A stretch of DNA of 40,302 bases from Bacteroidota bacterium. GTDB lineage: Bacteria > Bacteroidota > Bacteroidia > Bacteroidales > B18-G4. The notes below the pieces were generated by a model, which was given only the letters and a program-made list of their open reading frames with translations, ran no database searches and was not told the origin of the DNA. Position numbers and translations under genes: made by a program. The stretch covers positions 1-40,302 of the forward strand of contig JAHJRE010000181.1 in the NCBI GenBank assembly GCA_018831055.1, written 5' to 3'. Below are positions 33,650-40,302 of this stretch, one piece after another. Position 1 is the first letter of the stretch. The number at the start of each line of letters is the position of its first letter.

Positions 33650-35956
33650 TTAATCAAAAGAAGACCTGTTAAACAGAATATAACCAAAATTCAGGAAAAT
33701 GCTAAAGCGGTCATTTGCCCGGTCGTAATAATTCAGGCTGAGACTGAGTGGACCCAATGGGCTGTGCCAAACAAGAGCGGCTGTCCCCATCAGGGAACGG
33801 TCAGAAAAAGGTTTTCCAAATTCTACGGTTTGATCGGGCATCTGGATAATCTCCCTGTACGGCTGGAAAATGTATACTTCCAAACGGAAATTTACTTTTG
33901 AAACAATTTTTGTCACTGACTTTAATCCTACAGAAACAAAATTGTGCGAACGGTATTTGGGAAGGAATAATACCATGCTTTCAGGAATAGGCTCAAACGC
34001 GGGTGACAATAAGATGGTTGAAGTATAATTATGGAACCGGGGCTGATTGGAAATGAGCAATTCGCTATAGAACCCAAATCCGAAGCGTCCCAGACGTTTA
34101 AAATAATCATCCCAGATCATCCGGAATTGAAACCACTGATGATATTTGATATAAACAGATTTATCTATGGAGGTCGAACCGGGAATGTTCTTTTCACGCC
34201 CGTTAATATAGCGAAGAGATAACAAAAACCGTGCTCCCCTGTTTGCATACTGTTTGTGATTCAAAGAATTTAATTCCATGAGCAACCTGGGCGAGACAAA
34301 ATCAAAATAAGTGATATCTGCTGTGTCAGTACGTGTAAAGTAATTGGTCTGGTAATATTCTTCCTTCATCCTCACCACCTCACCTCCGCCCAGAAGCTTC
34401 CCTGTATTTTTCACAGGGACACCACCATCCAACCAAAACAGACTTTCGTTTTCCCTCAGGTAAGACGGGGTCGGATCCTCATAAAAACGCACAGTGTTTT
34501 TGAAATAATCCCTGAAATTATATGTAAATCCCCCTTCCAGCATAAAAGGATTTTTCGAAGCAAAATCAATACGGGTCTTACCCTGTGCTGAGGTATAAAA
34601 CCGTCCGAAATAAACGTTGGCTGATGTGGTATAAGCCTGGTAGCCTAAATGTTTAAACATAAGTTCAACATATGCTTCGTTTGCAACCGACGACCCAAGG
34701 CTGCCTCCAAAGCTGATGCGAAACTTGTCGGCAGGTTTCATCTCCAGATGAAGATTGTAAAATCCCGTGGCCGGCTGAAATATCATTTGGGGGAAAATAT
34801 AACTTATCTTGTTGTCTGCCACTAATTTAAAATACTCAGCGGTTAATTCTTCGAGAGTAATAATTTCGGCTTTGTGCTTTAATTGCTGCGTTACGTATCG
34901 CGATTGTGCTTTGTTTAATCCGGAGATTATAATGGAATCAATAAGGTAAGCAGGCTTTTTTAGGTCAAACAGCTCCCTTCTGAAATCTTGTTCCCAGGAT
35001 GTAGTTCTGGCTTCTATAAGATCTTCAAGCTCTTTTCTGTGACGCATCGTCATGATATATCCTGAATCTATAAACTCTTGCGTCCTGCTAAAATCAACGA
35101 TATTCACCCTGCCAAGCTGATGTTCAAGGAGTATCCCGTTCTCCGGAATTACACTGTAATCCGTTTTGGCTACAAGCATATTCTGGATCTGTGATAAAAT
35201 ATCATCCTGTTCGGGAGCATCGTAATTACCGGCCGCCTTACTCCCAATGATCACATCCGGATGAAAATCTTCCATCATCACATCGGCAGGGAAATTATTA
35301 TACATTCCTCCATCGAACAAGAGCATGCTATCCAGCTCTATGGGCTTAAAATAAAATGGAAACGTCATAGAGGCTCTGACCGCCCTTCCCAGCTGTCCCT
35401 CTGATAAAATAACAGCCCGGCTGTTTTCAATATCAGACGCAACACAACGGAATGGTATCATAAGGCTGTCAAAATCATACCTTGCAGCCGCGCTGGCACT
35501 GCAGAAAAACTGCATGAACTCAAAATCCATCTCACTGGGGGAAATGAGATTCGTAGGTAGCCTGGAAATCATCTTGTTCTTCCGGGCATCATAATCAAAA
35601 CTGATACTCGCCCAGGAAGCATCCGGCCTGTCTTCCTTAAAATAATATATGTATTGCTTTTGTAATTCCCCGGTCGCCCATCTTGAGAAATCTTCCGATA
35701 CCATGATGGCTTCAATTTCTGCCGGACTGTATCCACTGGCATAAAGCCCCCCTACAATGGCTCCCATGGAAGTCCCGGTTATATAATCAACGGGTATTCC
35801 GATTTCTTCCAACGCCTTGATTACCCCAACATGCACAACCCCTTTAGCCCCTCCTCCGCTTAATACCAATCCTACCTTCTGGCCATGCAGAAACATAACC
35901 AAAAACACCAGTATGAATAATATAGAGGCTCTGAAATAATAAGGCTTCATTGACAT
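33650..35956 (-). CDS. Patatin-like phospholipase with POTRA and beta-barrel (PlpD-like, type Vd)
   Basis: About 768 residues from the ATG at 35956 (another ATG at 35950 is possible; the open frame also contains a TTG at 35959). A signal peptide ends near FLHGQ. The patatin domain (about 27-310) has the oxyanion loop SGGGAKGVVHVGV, the catalytic serine in GTSMGAIVGGLYASG (Ser63) and the aspartate in LLFDGGMYNNFP (Asp215). One POTRA-like segment follows (about 335-405, DSIIISGLNKAQSRYVTQQ), then a 16-strand Omp85-type barrel to the end. This is the PlpD/FplA layout, in which the barrel carries the lipase to the cell surface. The C-terminus (LFNRSSFD) lacks a terminal Phe but has one two residues before. 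Confidence 0.92.
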   Translation of the reverse strand: MSMKPYYFRASILFILVFLVMFLHGQKVGLVLSGGGAKGVVHVGVIKALEEIGIPVDYITGTSMGAIVGGLYASGYSPAEIEAIMVSEDFSRWATGELQKQYIYYFKEDRPDASWASISFDYDARKNKMISRLPTNLISPSEMDFEFMQFFCSASAAARYDFDSLMIPFRCVASDIENSRAVILSEGQLGRAVRASMTFPFYFKPIELDSMLLFDGGMYNNFPADVMMEDFHPDVIIGSKAAGNYDAPEQDDILSQIQNMLVAKTDYSVIPENGILLEHQLGRVNIVDFSRTQEFIDSGYIMTMRHRKELEDLIEARTTSWEQDFRRELFDLKKPAYLIDSIIISGLNKAQSRYVTQQLKHKAEIITLEELTAEYFKLVADNKISYIFPQMIFQPATGFYNLHLEMKPADKFRISFGGSLGSSVANEAYVELMFKHLGYQAYTTSANVYFGRFYTSAQGKTRIDFASKNPFMLEGGFTYNFRDYFKNTVRFYEDPTPSYLRENESLFWLDGGVPVKNTGKLLGGGEVVRMKEEYYQTNYFTRTDTADITYFDFVSPRLLMELNSLNHKQYANRGARFLLSLRYINGREKNIPGSTSIDKSVYIKYHQWFQFRMIWDDYFKRLGRFGFGFYSELLISNQPRFHNYTSTILLSPAFEPIPESMVLFLPKYRSHNFVSVGLKSVTKIVSKVNFRLEVYIFQPYREIIQMPDQTVEFGKPFSDRSLMGTAALVWHSPLGPLSLSLNYYDRANDRFSIFLNFGYILFNRSSFD

Positions 35957-35961
35957 CAATC

Positions 35962-35992
35962 GGGTAGTCTTTACGAAACTACCCTAAAGATA
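35962..35992 (-). promoter_or_regulatory. Palindrome and candidate -7 box upstream of patatin gene
   Basis: TATCTTTA (minus strand, 35985-35992) resembles TAnnTTTG. Directly downstream lies a 7-bp inverted repeat GGGTAGT-N9-ACTACCC (35962-35984) that would overlap the transcription start. It could be an operator or a 5' UTR hairpin; there is no direct evidence for either. Confidence 0.35.
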
Positions 35993-36060
35993 CAATATTG
36001 CGTGTAATTAAATAAAAAAGTCTTTAACAAAAGTTTGTTCAAAACAGTGCTTATAAAGTT

Positions 36061-37242
36061 CTAAACCTTATCCAAAGCCTGTTCAAGATCGTGAATAATA
36101 TCCTCAATATCCTCTATCCCAATTGAAAGCCTTACCAATCCATCGGTAATTCCCGCCTTTTCTTTGGCTTCCCGGGTCAGCTTTGAATGAGTCATGGATG
36201 CAGGATGTTGAATAAGGGTCTCTATTCCTCCAAGTGAAACAGCCAGTAAAGCCAGTTTCACATTATTCATCATGGTCTTGCCGGCATCTAAGCCTCCTTT
36301 GACTTCAAAGCTTATCATAGCTCCCGGTCCATCCATTTGCCGCCTGGCAAGATCAAATTGCGGATGGCTCTTCAACCCGGGATACATAACCCACTCAACT
36401 TTTGGATGCGACTCCAGATATTCGGCAACCTTTATGGCATTTTGCTGGGCCCTGTCAATACGGATACCGAGTGTCTTCAACCCCCTCCGTACCATGTATG
36501 CCTGATGCGGATCCATGTTGCATCCCATGTTGGCCATTACAGACCTGAGCAACCGGTAGTCTTTTTCAGATTTCGCAACCAACATCCCTGCTACAATGTC
36601 TGCATGGCCATTAATAAACTTAGTCATAGAATGTAATACGATATCTGCACCTAATTCCAAAGGCCTTTGAAGATATGGACTGCAAAAGGTATTATCAACG
36701 CAAAAGGTAATATTTCGCTCATGTGCAATTTTTGCCAATGCTTCAAGATCGGATATACCAATGGTTGGATTGGCAGGGGTTTCTGTGTAAATCAATTTGG
36801 TATCCGGACGAATGGCATCCAATACATTCTGTATATTGGTAGTGTCTACATAGGAATATTCCACTCCAAATCTGGAAAACAGAGTTTCCATTACCCCTCT
36901 GGCAGGCCCATAAACCGCATTATGGCTAACCATATGCGCTCCCGCACCCAGGTATGCCATGTAAACACTGGTAATTGCCCCCATCCCGGAAGATGTCGCT
37001 ATTCCTCCAAATCCACCTTCCAGATCGGCTACCGCCCTCTCCAATTCCTCTATGGTGGGATTACCAATACGTGTGTATATATAACCGTCGTCCTCTCCCG
37101 TAAAACAGGCCGCACCATGATCAGCATTTTTAAACTTAAATGTCGATGTCTGGTAAATTGGCATGGTGGCACTTCCCAGAGAATCCTCAAAACCTCCGGC
37201 ATGAATCAGTTTTGAGTTAAATCCTGCATTCTTGTTTTCCAT
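36061..37242 (-). CDS. Methionine gamma-lyase-like PLP enzyme of the Cys/Met metabolism family
   Basis: A 393-residue cytosolic PLP enzyme (fold type I). The PLP lysine is Lys208 in HSMTKFINGHADIVAG; the tyrosine and arginine that bind phosphate from the neighbouring subunit are Tyr57 and Arg59 (YTRIGNPT); Tyr111 is the stacking tyrosine. Sequence blocks such as CSPYLQRPLELGADIVLHS and VSLGGIETLIQHPASMTHS resemble methionine gamma-lyases most. However, the MGL-specific cysteine after this YG (Cys116 in Pseudomonas putida) is Pro113 here, and cystathionine enzymes have Gly there. The activity might therefore be methionine gamma-lyase, cystathionine gamma-lyase or a sulfhydrylase. NifX-like and rubrerythrin-like genes lie upstream on the same strand. 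Confidence 0.88.
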   Translation of the reverse strand: MENKNAGFNSKLIHAGGFEDSLGSATMPIYQTSTFKFKNADHGAACFTGEDDGYIYTRIGNPTIEELERAVADLEGGFGGIATSSGMGAITSVYMAYLGAGAHMVSHNAVYGPARGVMETLFSRFGVEYSYVDTTNIQNVLDAIRPDTKLIYTETPANPTIGISDLEALAKIAHERNITFCVDNTFCSPYLQRPLELGADIVLHSMTKFINGHADIVAGMLVAKSEKDYRLLRSVMANMGCNMDPHQAYMVRRGLKTLGIRIDRAQQNAIKVAEYLESHPKVEWVMYPGLKSHPQFDLARRQMDGPGAMISFEVKGGLDAGKTMMNNVKLALLAVSLGGIETLIQHPASMTHSKLTREAKEKAGITDGLVRLSIGIEDIEDIIHDLEQALDKV

Positions 37243-37306
37243 GTTATTGCATTTTGAAATTGATGATAATATCTTGTCTCTTCACTAAAGATTTCATGAA
37301 GAAAAC

Positions 37307-37645
37307 TTAATGATCGCAAAGATTCTGCCCAGCTATCAGATTGCCATTTAATAATTCCTTTGCCAGAATATCTGCATCCTTTCTTTCTGCTCCAGTGTAT
37401 ACGTTTATCCCATGTTCATTGAAAATATTAATAGCCCTCTGTCCTATCCCTCCTGTTATTACATCAGTAACACCTTGTTCAGCCAACCAACTGGGGATAA
37501 TACCGGGTGCATGTGGTGGCGGTACTAAAGAACCTTCATCATTAACATCCTGTCCCTCTGCATCATAAATCCTGAAAACAGGTGCATGACCAAAATGAGC
37601 GCTTAAAATATTGTTTTCCACAGGAATTGCAATTCTTCTTTTCAT
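37307..37645 (-). CDS. Dinitrogenase iron-molybdenum cofactor domain (NifX/NafY-like) protein
   Basis: A 112-residue single-domain protein of the NifB/NifX/NafY superfamily (Pfam PF02579). Family features are the N-terminal strand RRIAIPVENNILSAHFGHAPVFRIYD, with the FGHA signature, and DVITGGIGQRAINIFNEHGINVYTGA. Standalone members occur in many anaerobes that lack nitrogenase, where they are thought to bind or carry Fe-S or Mo-containing clusters; no nif gene is nearby. The gene is 65 bases upstream of the PLP lyase on the same strand and is separated from the rubrerythrin gene by a terminator. Confidence 0.9.
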   Translation of the reverse strand: MKRRIAIPVENNILSAHFGHAPVFRIYDAEGQDVNDEGSLVPPPHAPGIIPSWLAEQGVTDVITGGIGQRAINIFNEHGINVYTGAERKDADILAKELLNGNLIAGQNLCDH

Positions 37646-37727
37646 GGTCTGGATTTTTTTGTCAATAATCTATTGTAAAAATGCCCGGCAAATATAATGA
37701 ACATATGCTCAAAATAAAAGCGGAAAT

Positions 37728-37752
37728 AAAAAAAACCGGTCTGATCGACCGG
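37728..37752 (-). terminator. Rho-independent terminator after rubrerythrin-like gene
   Basis: On the minus strand CCGGTC / GACCGG form a 6-bp GC-rich stem around a 5-base loop, followed by eight T residues. It lies 7 bases past the rubrerythrin stop and makes the NifX-like gene a separate transcription unit. Confidence 0.85.
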
Positions 37753-37758
37753 AAATTT

Positions 37759-38262
37759 TTAAAAAGGCCAGAAATTATTGTCATTCCAGATCTTTTCCTT
37801 CAGGTCTTCATTCAACCTGTGCAATAGATGATGATGCCCCTTTTCCCAATCAGCCAGCATCTGATATAACTCCTTTTCGTTCGGGTCTGTTGCTTCAGTT
37901 GCCCGTTTCGAATATACCTCAATGGCGCGGTTCTCAAAATCAATGGCAGCCGAAATTGCAGCTGCTTCAAAACTGGCAGCCGAAATCTCATTTCTGATCT
38001 TCTCCGTCAGAATATCTGTTATGTCATGATCATCGACTACATTACCCGGGTCATTCTTCATGAACGCCTTGTTCTTTTCGTAGTGGGCAAATTGCTTCGA
38101 GAGAAACTCCACATGAGCATCCTCTTCTTCCGACATCATCTGAAATATTTGCCTGACATTCTCATTGGCAGTTTGCTGCGCAACAGTTGAATAAAAGGCT
38201 TTCCCTCTTCTTTCCAACAAAATCGCAGTCTTCAGGATATCTATCGCGGTTTTCTTTTCCAT
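37759..38262 (-). CDS. Ferritin-like diiron protein of the rubrerythrin family
   Basis: A 167-residue four-helix protein. Likely iron ligands are the Glu in ILLERRGKAFYS (helix 1), the Glu and His in SEEEDAHVEFLSKQF (helix 2, ExxH), the Glu in DFENRAIEVYSK (helix 3) and the Glu and His in WEKGHHHLLHRL (helix 4, ExxH). There is no rubredoxin domain, so it is a short rubrerythrin-like protein (COG1633 type). Such proteins handle peroxide or iron in anaerobes. It starts divergently from the kinase-RapZ gene and has its own -7 box and terminator. Confidence 0.9.
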   Translation of the reverse strand: MEKKTAIDILKTAILLERRGKAFYSTVAQQTANENVRQIFQMMSEEEDAHVEFLSKQFAHYEKNKAFMKNDPGNVVDDHDITDILTEKIRNEISAASFEAAAISAAIDFENRAIEVYSKRATEATDPNEKELYQMLADWEKGHHHLLHRLNEDLKEKIWNDNNFWPF

Positions 38263-38273
38263 GTTTTTTTCTG

Positions 38274-38281
38274 CAAAAATA
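38274..38281 (-). promoter_or_regulatory. Candidate -7 box for rubrerythrin-like gene
   Basis: Minus-strand TATTTTTG matches TAnnTTTG. It is only 11 bases before the ATG at 38262, which would give a very short or absent leader. No -33 TTTG is obvious. Confidence 0.35.
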
Positions 38282-38332
38282 CCGTATTTTGCTTACGTTT
38301 CCTATTCAGGAATGACAGCAATGGTTTTTTTC

Positions 38333-38340
38333 TAACTTTG
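38333..38340 (+). promoter_or_regulatory. Candidate -7 box for kinase-RapZ operon
   Basis: TAACTTTG matches TAnnTTTG exactly, 20 bases before the ATG at 38361. The -33 region reads AATG instead of TTTG. Confidence 0.45.
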
Positions 38341-38360
38341 CATATACAGGATCTTTCGTT

Positions 38361-39770
38361 ATGAGTGAAATTACAAGGTTTCTGGAAAACCTCTTCAAAA
38401 AATGGTCGGGAATAACTCCGGTTTATTCTGAAAAACTGAGTCCATCGGGTTCTAACCGGAAATACTTCAGGATTGCCGCAGAAAGTATCAGTGTTATTGG
38501 CACCTTCAACGAAAACGTAGAAGAAAACCAGGCTTTCTTTTATCTTACCGGCCATTTTAGAAAACAACAGCTTCCGGTTCCTGAAATTTATGTCATCGAC
38601 GATTCGGGTAAATTTTACTTACAGGAAGACCTTGGTGATACTACGCTTTTTGAGTTGATCAGCAAGTCGATGAACGATGGAAGTCTGAATGATAAGGTCG
38701 TTAAGCTGATAAACCAATCTATAGAAACATTGCCTTCCTTCCAGATTATGGCTTCAAAAGGACTCAATTTCTCGCATTGCTACCCTGTAAAGGCTTTCGA
38801 TAAGCAATCAATTTCATGGGATCTTAATTATTTCAAATATTTCTTTGCAAGGCTCCTCGACATCCCTTTTAATGAAAAAAGGCTGGATAATGATTTTCAT
38901 TCCCTGATACGCTTCCTCACGGAAAAACCTTTCAAATATTTCATGTACAGAGACTTCCAGTCGAGGAATATTATGATAGTAAACGATAAACCTTATTTTA
39001 TCGATTATCAGGGTGGAAGAAAAGGCCCTATTCAATATGACGTCGTTTCGTTTCTTTTTCAGATTAAAGCCGGATTTTCAGAAGCAGATCAGGATAAATT
39101 TCTGAAAAGATACCTTAATAGCATCTCACAATTTGAAGCAATCAGCAAAGCTGAATTCCTTAAATATTTGCCCGCATTCATTCTTCTGCGATATATGCAG
39201 GTATTGGGTGCTTATGGATACCGGGGAATCATAGAAAGAAAAAGTCATTTCCTGGAAAGCCTGCCGCTAGCCATCAACAAATTCAGATCCGGAATTCACA
39301 AGCTTAATATTCCCGTCCACCTTCCTGAAATTATAAATATTTTTGAACATTTGCCCATAACCTCACAGAAAAAACCTGACGAACTAACCGTTATTGTTAA
39401 TAGTTTTTCTTACAAACAAGGAGTACCTCTTGATGATAGCGGACATGGCGGTGGTTTTGTTTTCGATTGCAGAAGCCTGCCCAACCCTGGCAGAGAAGAG
39501 CACCTGAGCCGTTTTACAGGCAAAGACCAACCCATTATCACTTACCTCGCGGAAAAAAGAGAAACCTCTGTGTTTCTTTCCCATGTTTTCTGTCTTCTTG
39601 ATAAAGCCATTGAAAACTACCTTTCCAGGGGCTTTACAAACCTGCAGGTGAACTTTGGCTGTACGGGAGGAAAACACCGCTCTGTTTATTGTGCAGAAAA
39701 AACCGCCTGGCATATCAAACAAAAGTTCTCCGTAATTGTAAAGTTAAATCACAGGGAAATTGAATCTTAA
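38361..39770 (+). CDS. AmgK-like sugar kinase fused to RapZ C-terminal domain
   Basis: A 469-residue cytosolic fusion. Residues 1-325 are an aminoglycoside-phosphotransferase-fold kinase (APH, PF01636): SPSGSNRKYFRI in place of the nucleotide-binding loop, YLQEDLGD at the hinge, the catalytic loop YRDFQSRNIMI (Asp198, Asn203) and FIDYQGGRKGPIQYDVVSFL (Asp215). These last motifs are very close to AmgK, the MurNAc/GlcNAc anomeric kinase of Pseudomonas. Residues 340-469 match the C-terminal domain of RapZ, which senses glucosamine-6-phosphate in E. coli: FSYKQGVPLDDSGHG, FDCRSLPNPGREE and FGCTGGKHRSVYCAEK. The RapZ P-loop ATPase domain is absent. A MurU-like gene lies 149 bases downstream. The likely role is phosphorylation of recovered amino sugars with feedback sensing. 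Confidence 0.9.
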   Translation: MSEITRFLENLFKKWSGITPVYSEKLSPSGSNRKYFRIAAESISVIGTFNENVEENQAFFYLTGHFRKQQLPVPEIYVIDDSGKFYLQEDLGDTTLFELISKSMNDGSLNDKVVKLINQSIETLPSFQIMASKGLNFSHCYPVKAFDKQSISWDLNYFKYFFARLLDIPFNEKRLDNDFHSLIRFLTEKPFKYFMYRDFQSRNIMIVNDKPYFIDYQGGRKGPIQYDVVSFLFQIKAGFSEADQDKFLKRYLNSISQFEAISKAEFLKYLPAFILLRYMQVLGAYGYRGIIERKSHFLESLPLAINKFRSGIHKLNIPVHLPEIINIFEHLPITSQKKPDELTVIVNSFSYKQGVPLDDSGHGGGFVFDCRSLPNPGREEHLSRFTGKDQPIITYLAEKRETSVFLSHVFCLLDKAIENYLSRGFTNLQVNFGCTGGKHRSVYCAEKTAWHIKQKFSVIVKLNHREIES

Positions 39771-39782
39771 GATGAAATTACT

Positions 39783-39914
39783 ATGGCAAAAAAAATATGC
39801 TCCTCCACGAAACAGGATAGAATTGACAAACAGAAAAATGCAAAGTTTAAATGTAAATCATGCGGGATGACTGCCAAACAAGAAAAACACCTTTGTAAAC
39901 CATCTAAAATCTGA
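39783..39914 (+). CDS. 43-residue zinc-ribbon-like small protein
   Basis: An ATG 12 bases after the kinase-RapZ stop opens a short frame encoding MAKKICSSTKQDRIDKQKNA and then FKCKSCGMTAKQEKHLCKPS to a TGA at 39914. The CxxC pair, a His-x-x-Cys and an N-terminal Cys look like a small metal-binding fold, and the protein is very basic. The next gene starts 5 bases later, so spacing on both sides fits an operon. It is too short for usual ORF cut-offs. The function is unknown; it could be a zinc knuckle that binds nucleic acid or a partner protein. Confidence 0.65.
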   Translation: MAKKICSSTKQDRIDKQKNAKFKCKSCGMTAKQEKHLCKPSKI

Positions 39915-39919
39915 ACGAA

Positions 39920-40302
39920 TTGAATGCCATCATACTTGCTGCCGGCTTAGGAACTCGATTGCGTCCACTTACCCTTGACAGGCCGAAAGCTTTAGTGGAA
40001 ATAGATGGTATTCCAATGCTGGAACTCACTATCCACCGGCTTAGAAATGCAGGTTTTACCCATATCGTGATTAATGTTCACCATTTTCACGATAGAATCA
40101 AAAGTTTTCTTGAAAGCAATATCTTTTCGGGAGTCAGGATTGATATTTCAGATGAATCCTCTTTGCTGCTCGATACAGGAGGTGGAATAAAGAAAGCTTC
40201 GCTGTTCCTGCAAAAAGATACCCCCATTCTCGTTCATAATGTTGATGTTTTTACTGATCTTGATTTTTCTGAAATGATGGCCTGGCATAAAAAAAATCAG
40301 GC
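39920..40302 (+). CDS. MurU-like sugar-1-phosphate nucleotidyltransferase (5' part; 3' end outside window)
   Basis: The frame begins at a TTG (39920) and reads NAIILAAGLGTRLRPLTLDR, the classic nucleotide-binding signature of NTP-transferases (PF00483), then PKALVEIDGIPMLE, INVHHFHDRI and LLDTGGGIKKAS, and VHNVDVF, which supplies the metal-binding Asp. About 127 residues are present. The LVEIDGIPMLE and LDTGGGI features resemble MurU, which makes UDP-MurNAc from MurNAc-1-phosphate, more than RfbA-type enzymes. A CTG at 39911 is another possible start; the TTG puts the conserved NAIILAAG directly at the N-terminus. The AmgK-like kinase two genes upstream would provide the substrate. Confidence 0.85.
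   Translation, partial: MNAIILAAGLGTRLRPLTLDRPKALVEIDGIPMLELTIHRLRNAGFTHIVINVHHFHDRIKSFLESNIFSGVRIDISDESSLLLDTGGGIKKASLFLQKDTPILVHNVDVFTDLDFSEMMAWHKKNQ

Noticed and set aside
37307-37645. NifX-like gene as a sign of nitrogen fixation
   Set aside because: Standalone members of this family are common in non-fixers and no nifH, D, K, E or N gene is in the window.

Overview
The window reads as chromosomal DNA from a member of the Bacteroidota, most likely a free-living relative of the Bacteroidales. Four things point there. Promoters fit the TTTG / TAnnTTTG pattern with hardly any Shine-Dalgarno sequences. Two secreted proteases end in type IX secretion (T9SS) sorting domains. Two TonB-dependent receptors carry the carboxypeptidase-regulatory-like N-domain typical of the phylum. 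The neighbourhood of tpiA, a DoxX/thioredoxin-like gene, folP and cdaA is one I associate with this group (from memory). I see no tRNA, rRNA, CRISPR array or complete insertion sequence.

Layout. 1-4863 (minus): DoxX-like membrane protein, an orphan DppB-type permease, tpiA, prmA and the start of a large secreted protein of unknown function. 4942-6644 (plus): folP and the c-di-AMP synthase cdaA. 6632-9937 (minus): hutI, ftcD and a Dabb-domain gene, the late part of histidine breakdown. 10150-14450 (plus): two tandem C10 (streptopain-like) proteases with CUB domains and T9SS tails. 14440-14853 (minus): an isolated IS1595-type zinc-ribbon domain. 14970-15874 (plus): a thioredoxin lipoprotein and a cytosolic thioredoxin closed by a strong terminator. 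15982-19542: a WbqC-like protein, a PgpH-type c-di-AMP phosphodiesterase (minus) and a cytosolic NlpC/P60 peptidase.

19543-26985 is the most interesting part. A good promoter leads into an FMN riboswitch, followed by an 11-bp stem that would hide the ribosome-binding site of a TonB-dependent receptor. A paralogous receptor and a nucleotide pyrophosphatase/phosphodiesterase (NPP) lipoprotein follow. The second receptor and the NPP gene are bracketed by two inverted copies of an unusual repeat built from 7-base units. I infer an outer-membrane flavin uptake locus that may also process FAD outside the cytoplasm. The riboswitch is seen directly; the transport function is inference.

27021-38262 is mostly minus strand: an AsmA-like protein with a long charged helical tail, aroC, a DUF349 protein, a PlpD-like patatin/beta-barrel phospholipase, a methionine gamma-lyase-like PLP enzyme, a NifX/NafY-like protein and a rubrerythrin-like ferritin. 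38361-40302 (plus) is a tight group: an AmgK-like sugar kinase fused to the C-terminal domain of RapZ, a 43-residue cysteine protein, and a MurU-like sugar-1-phosphate nucleotidyltransferase cut by the window end. This suggests recycling of cell-wall amino sugars with a built-in amino-sugar sensor.
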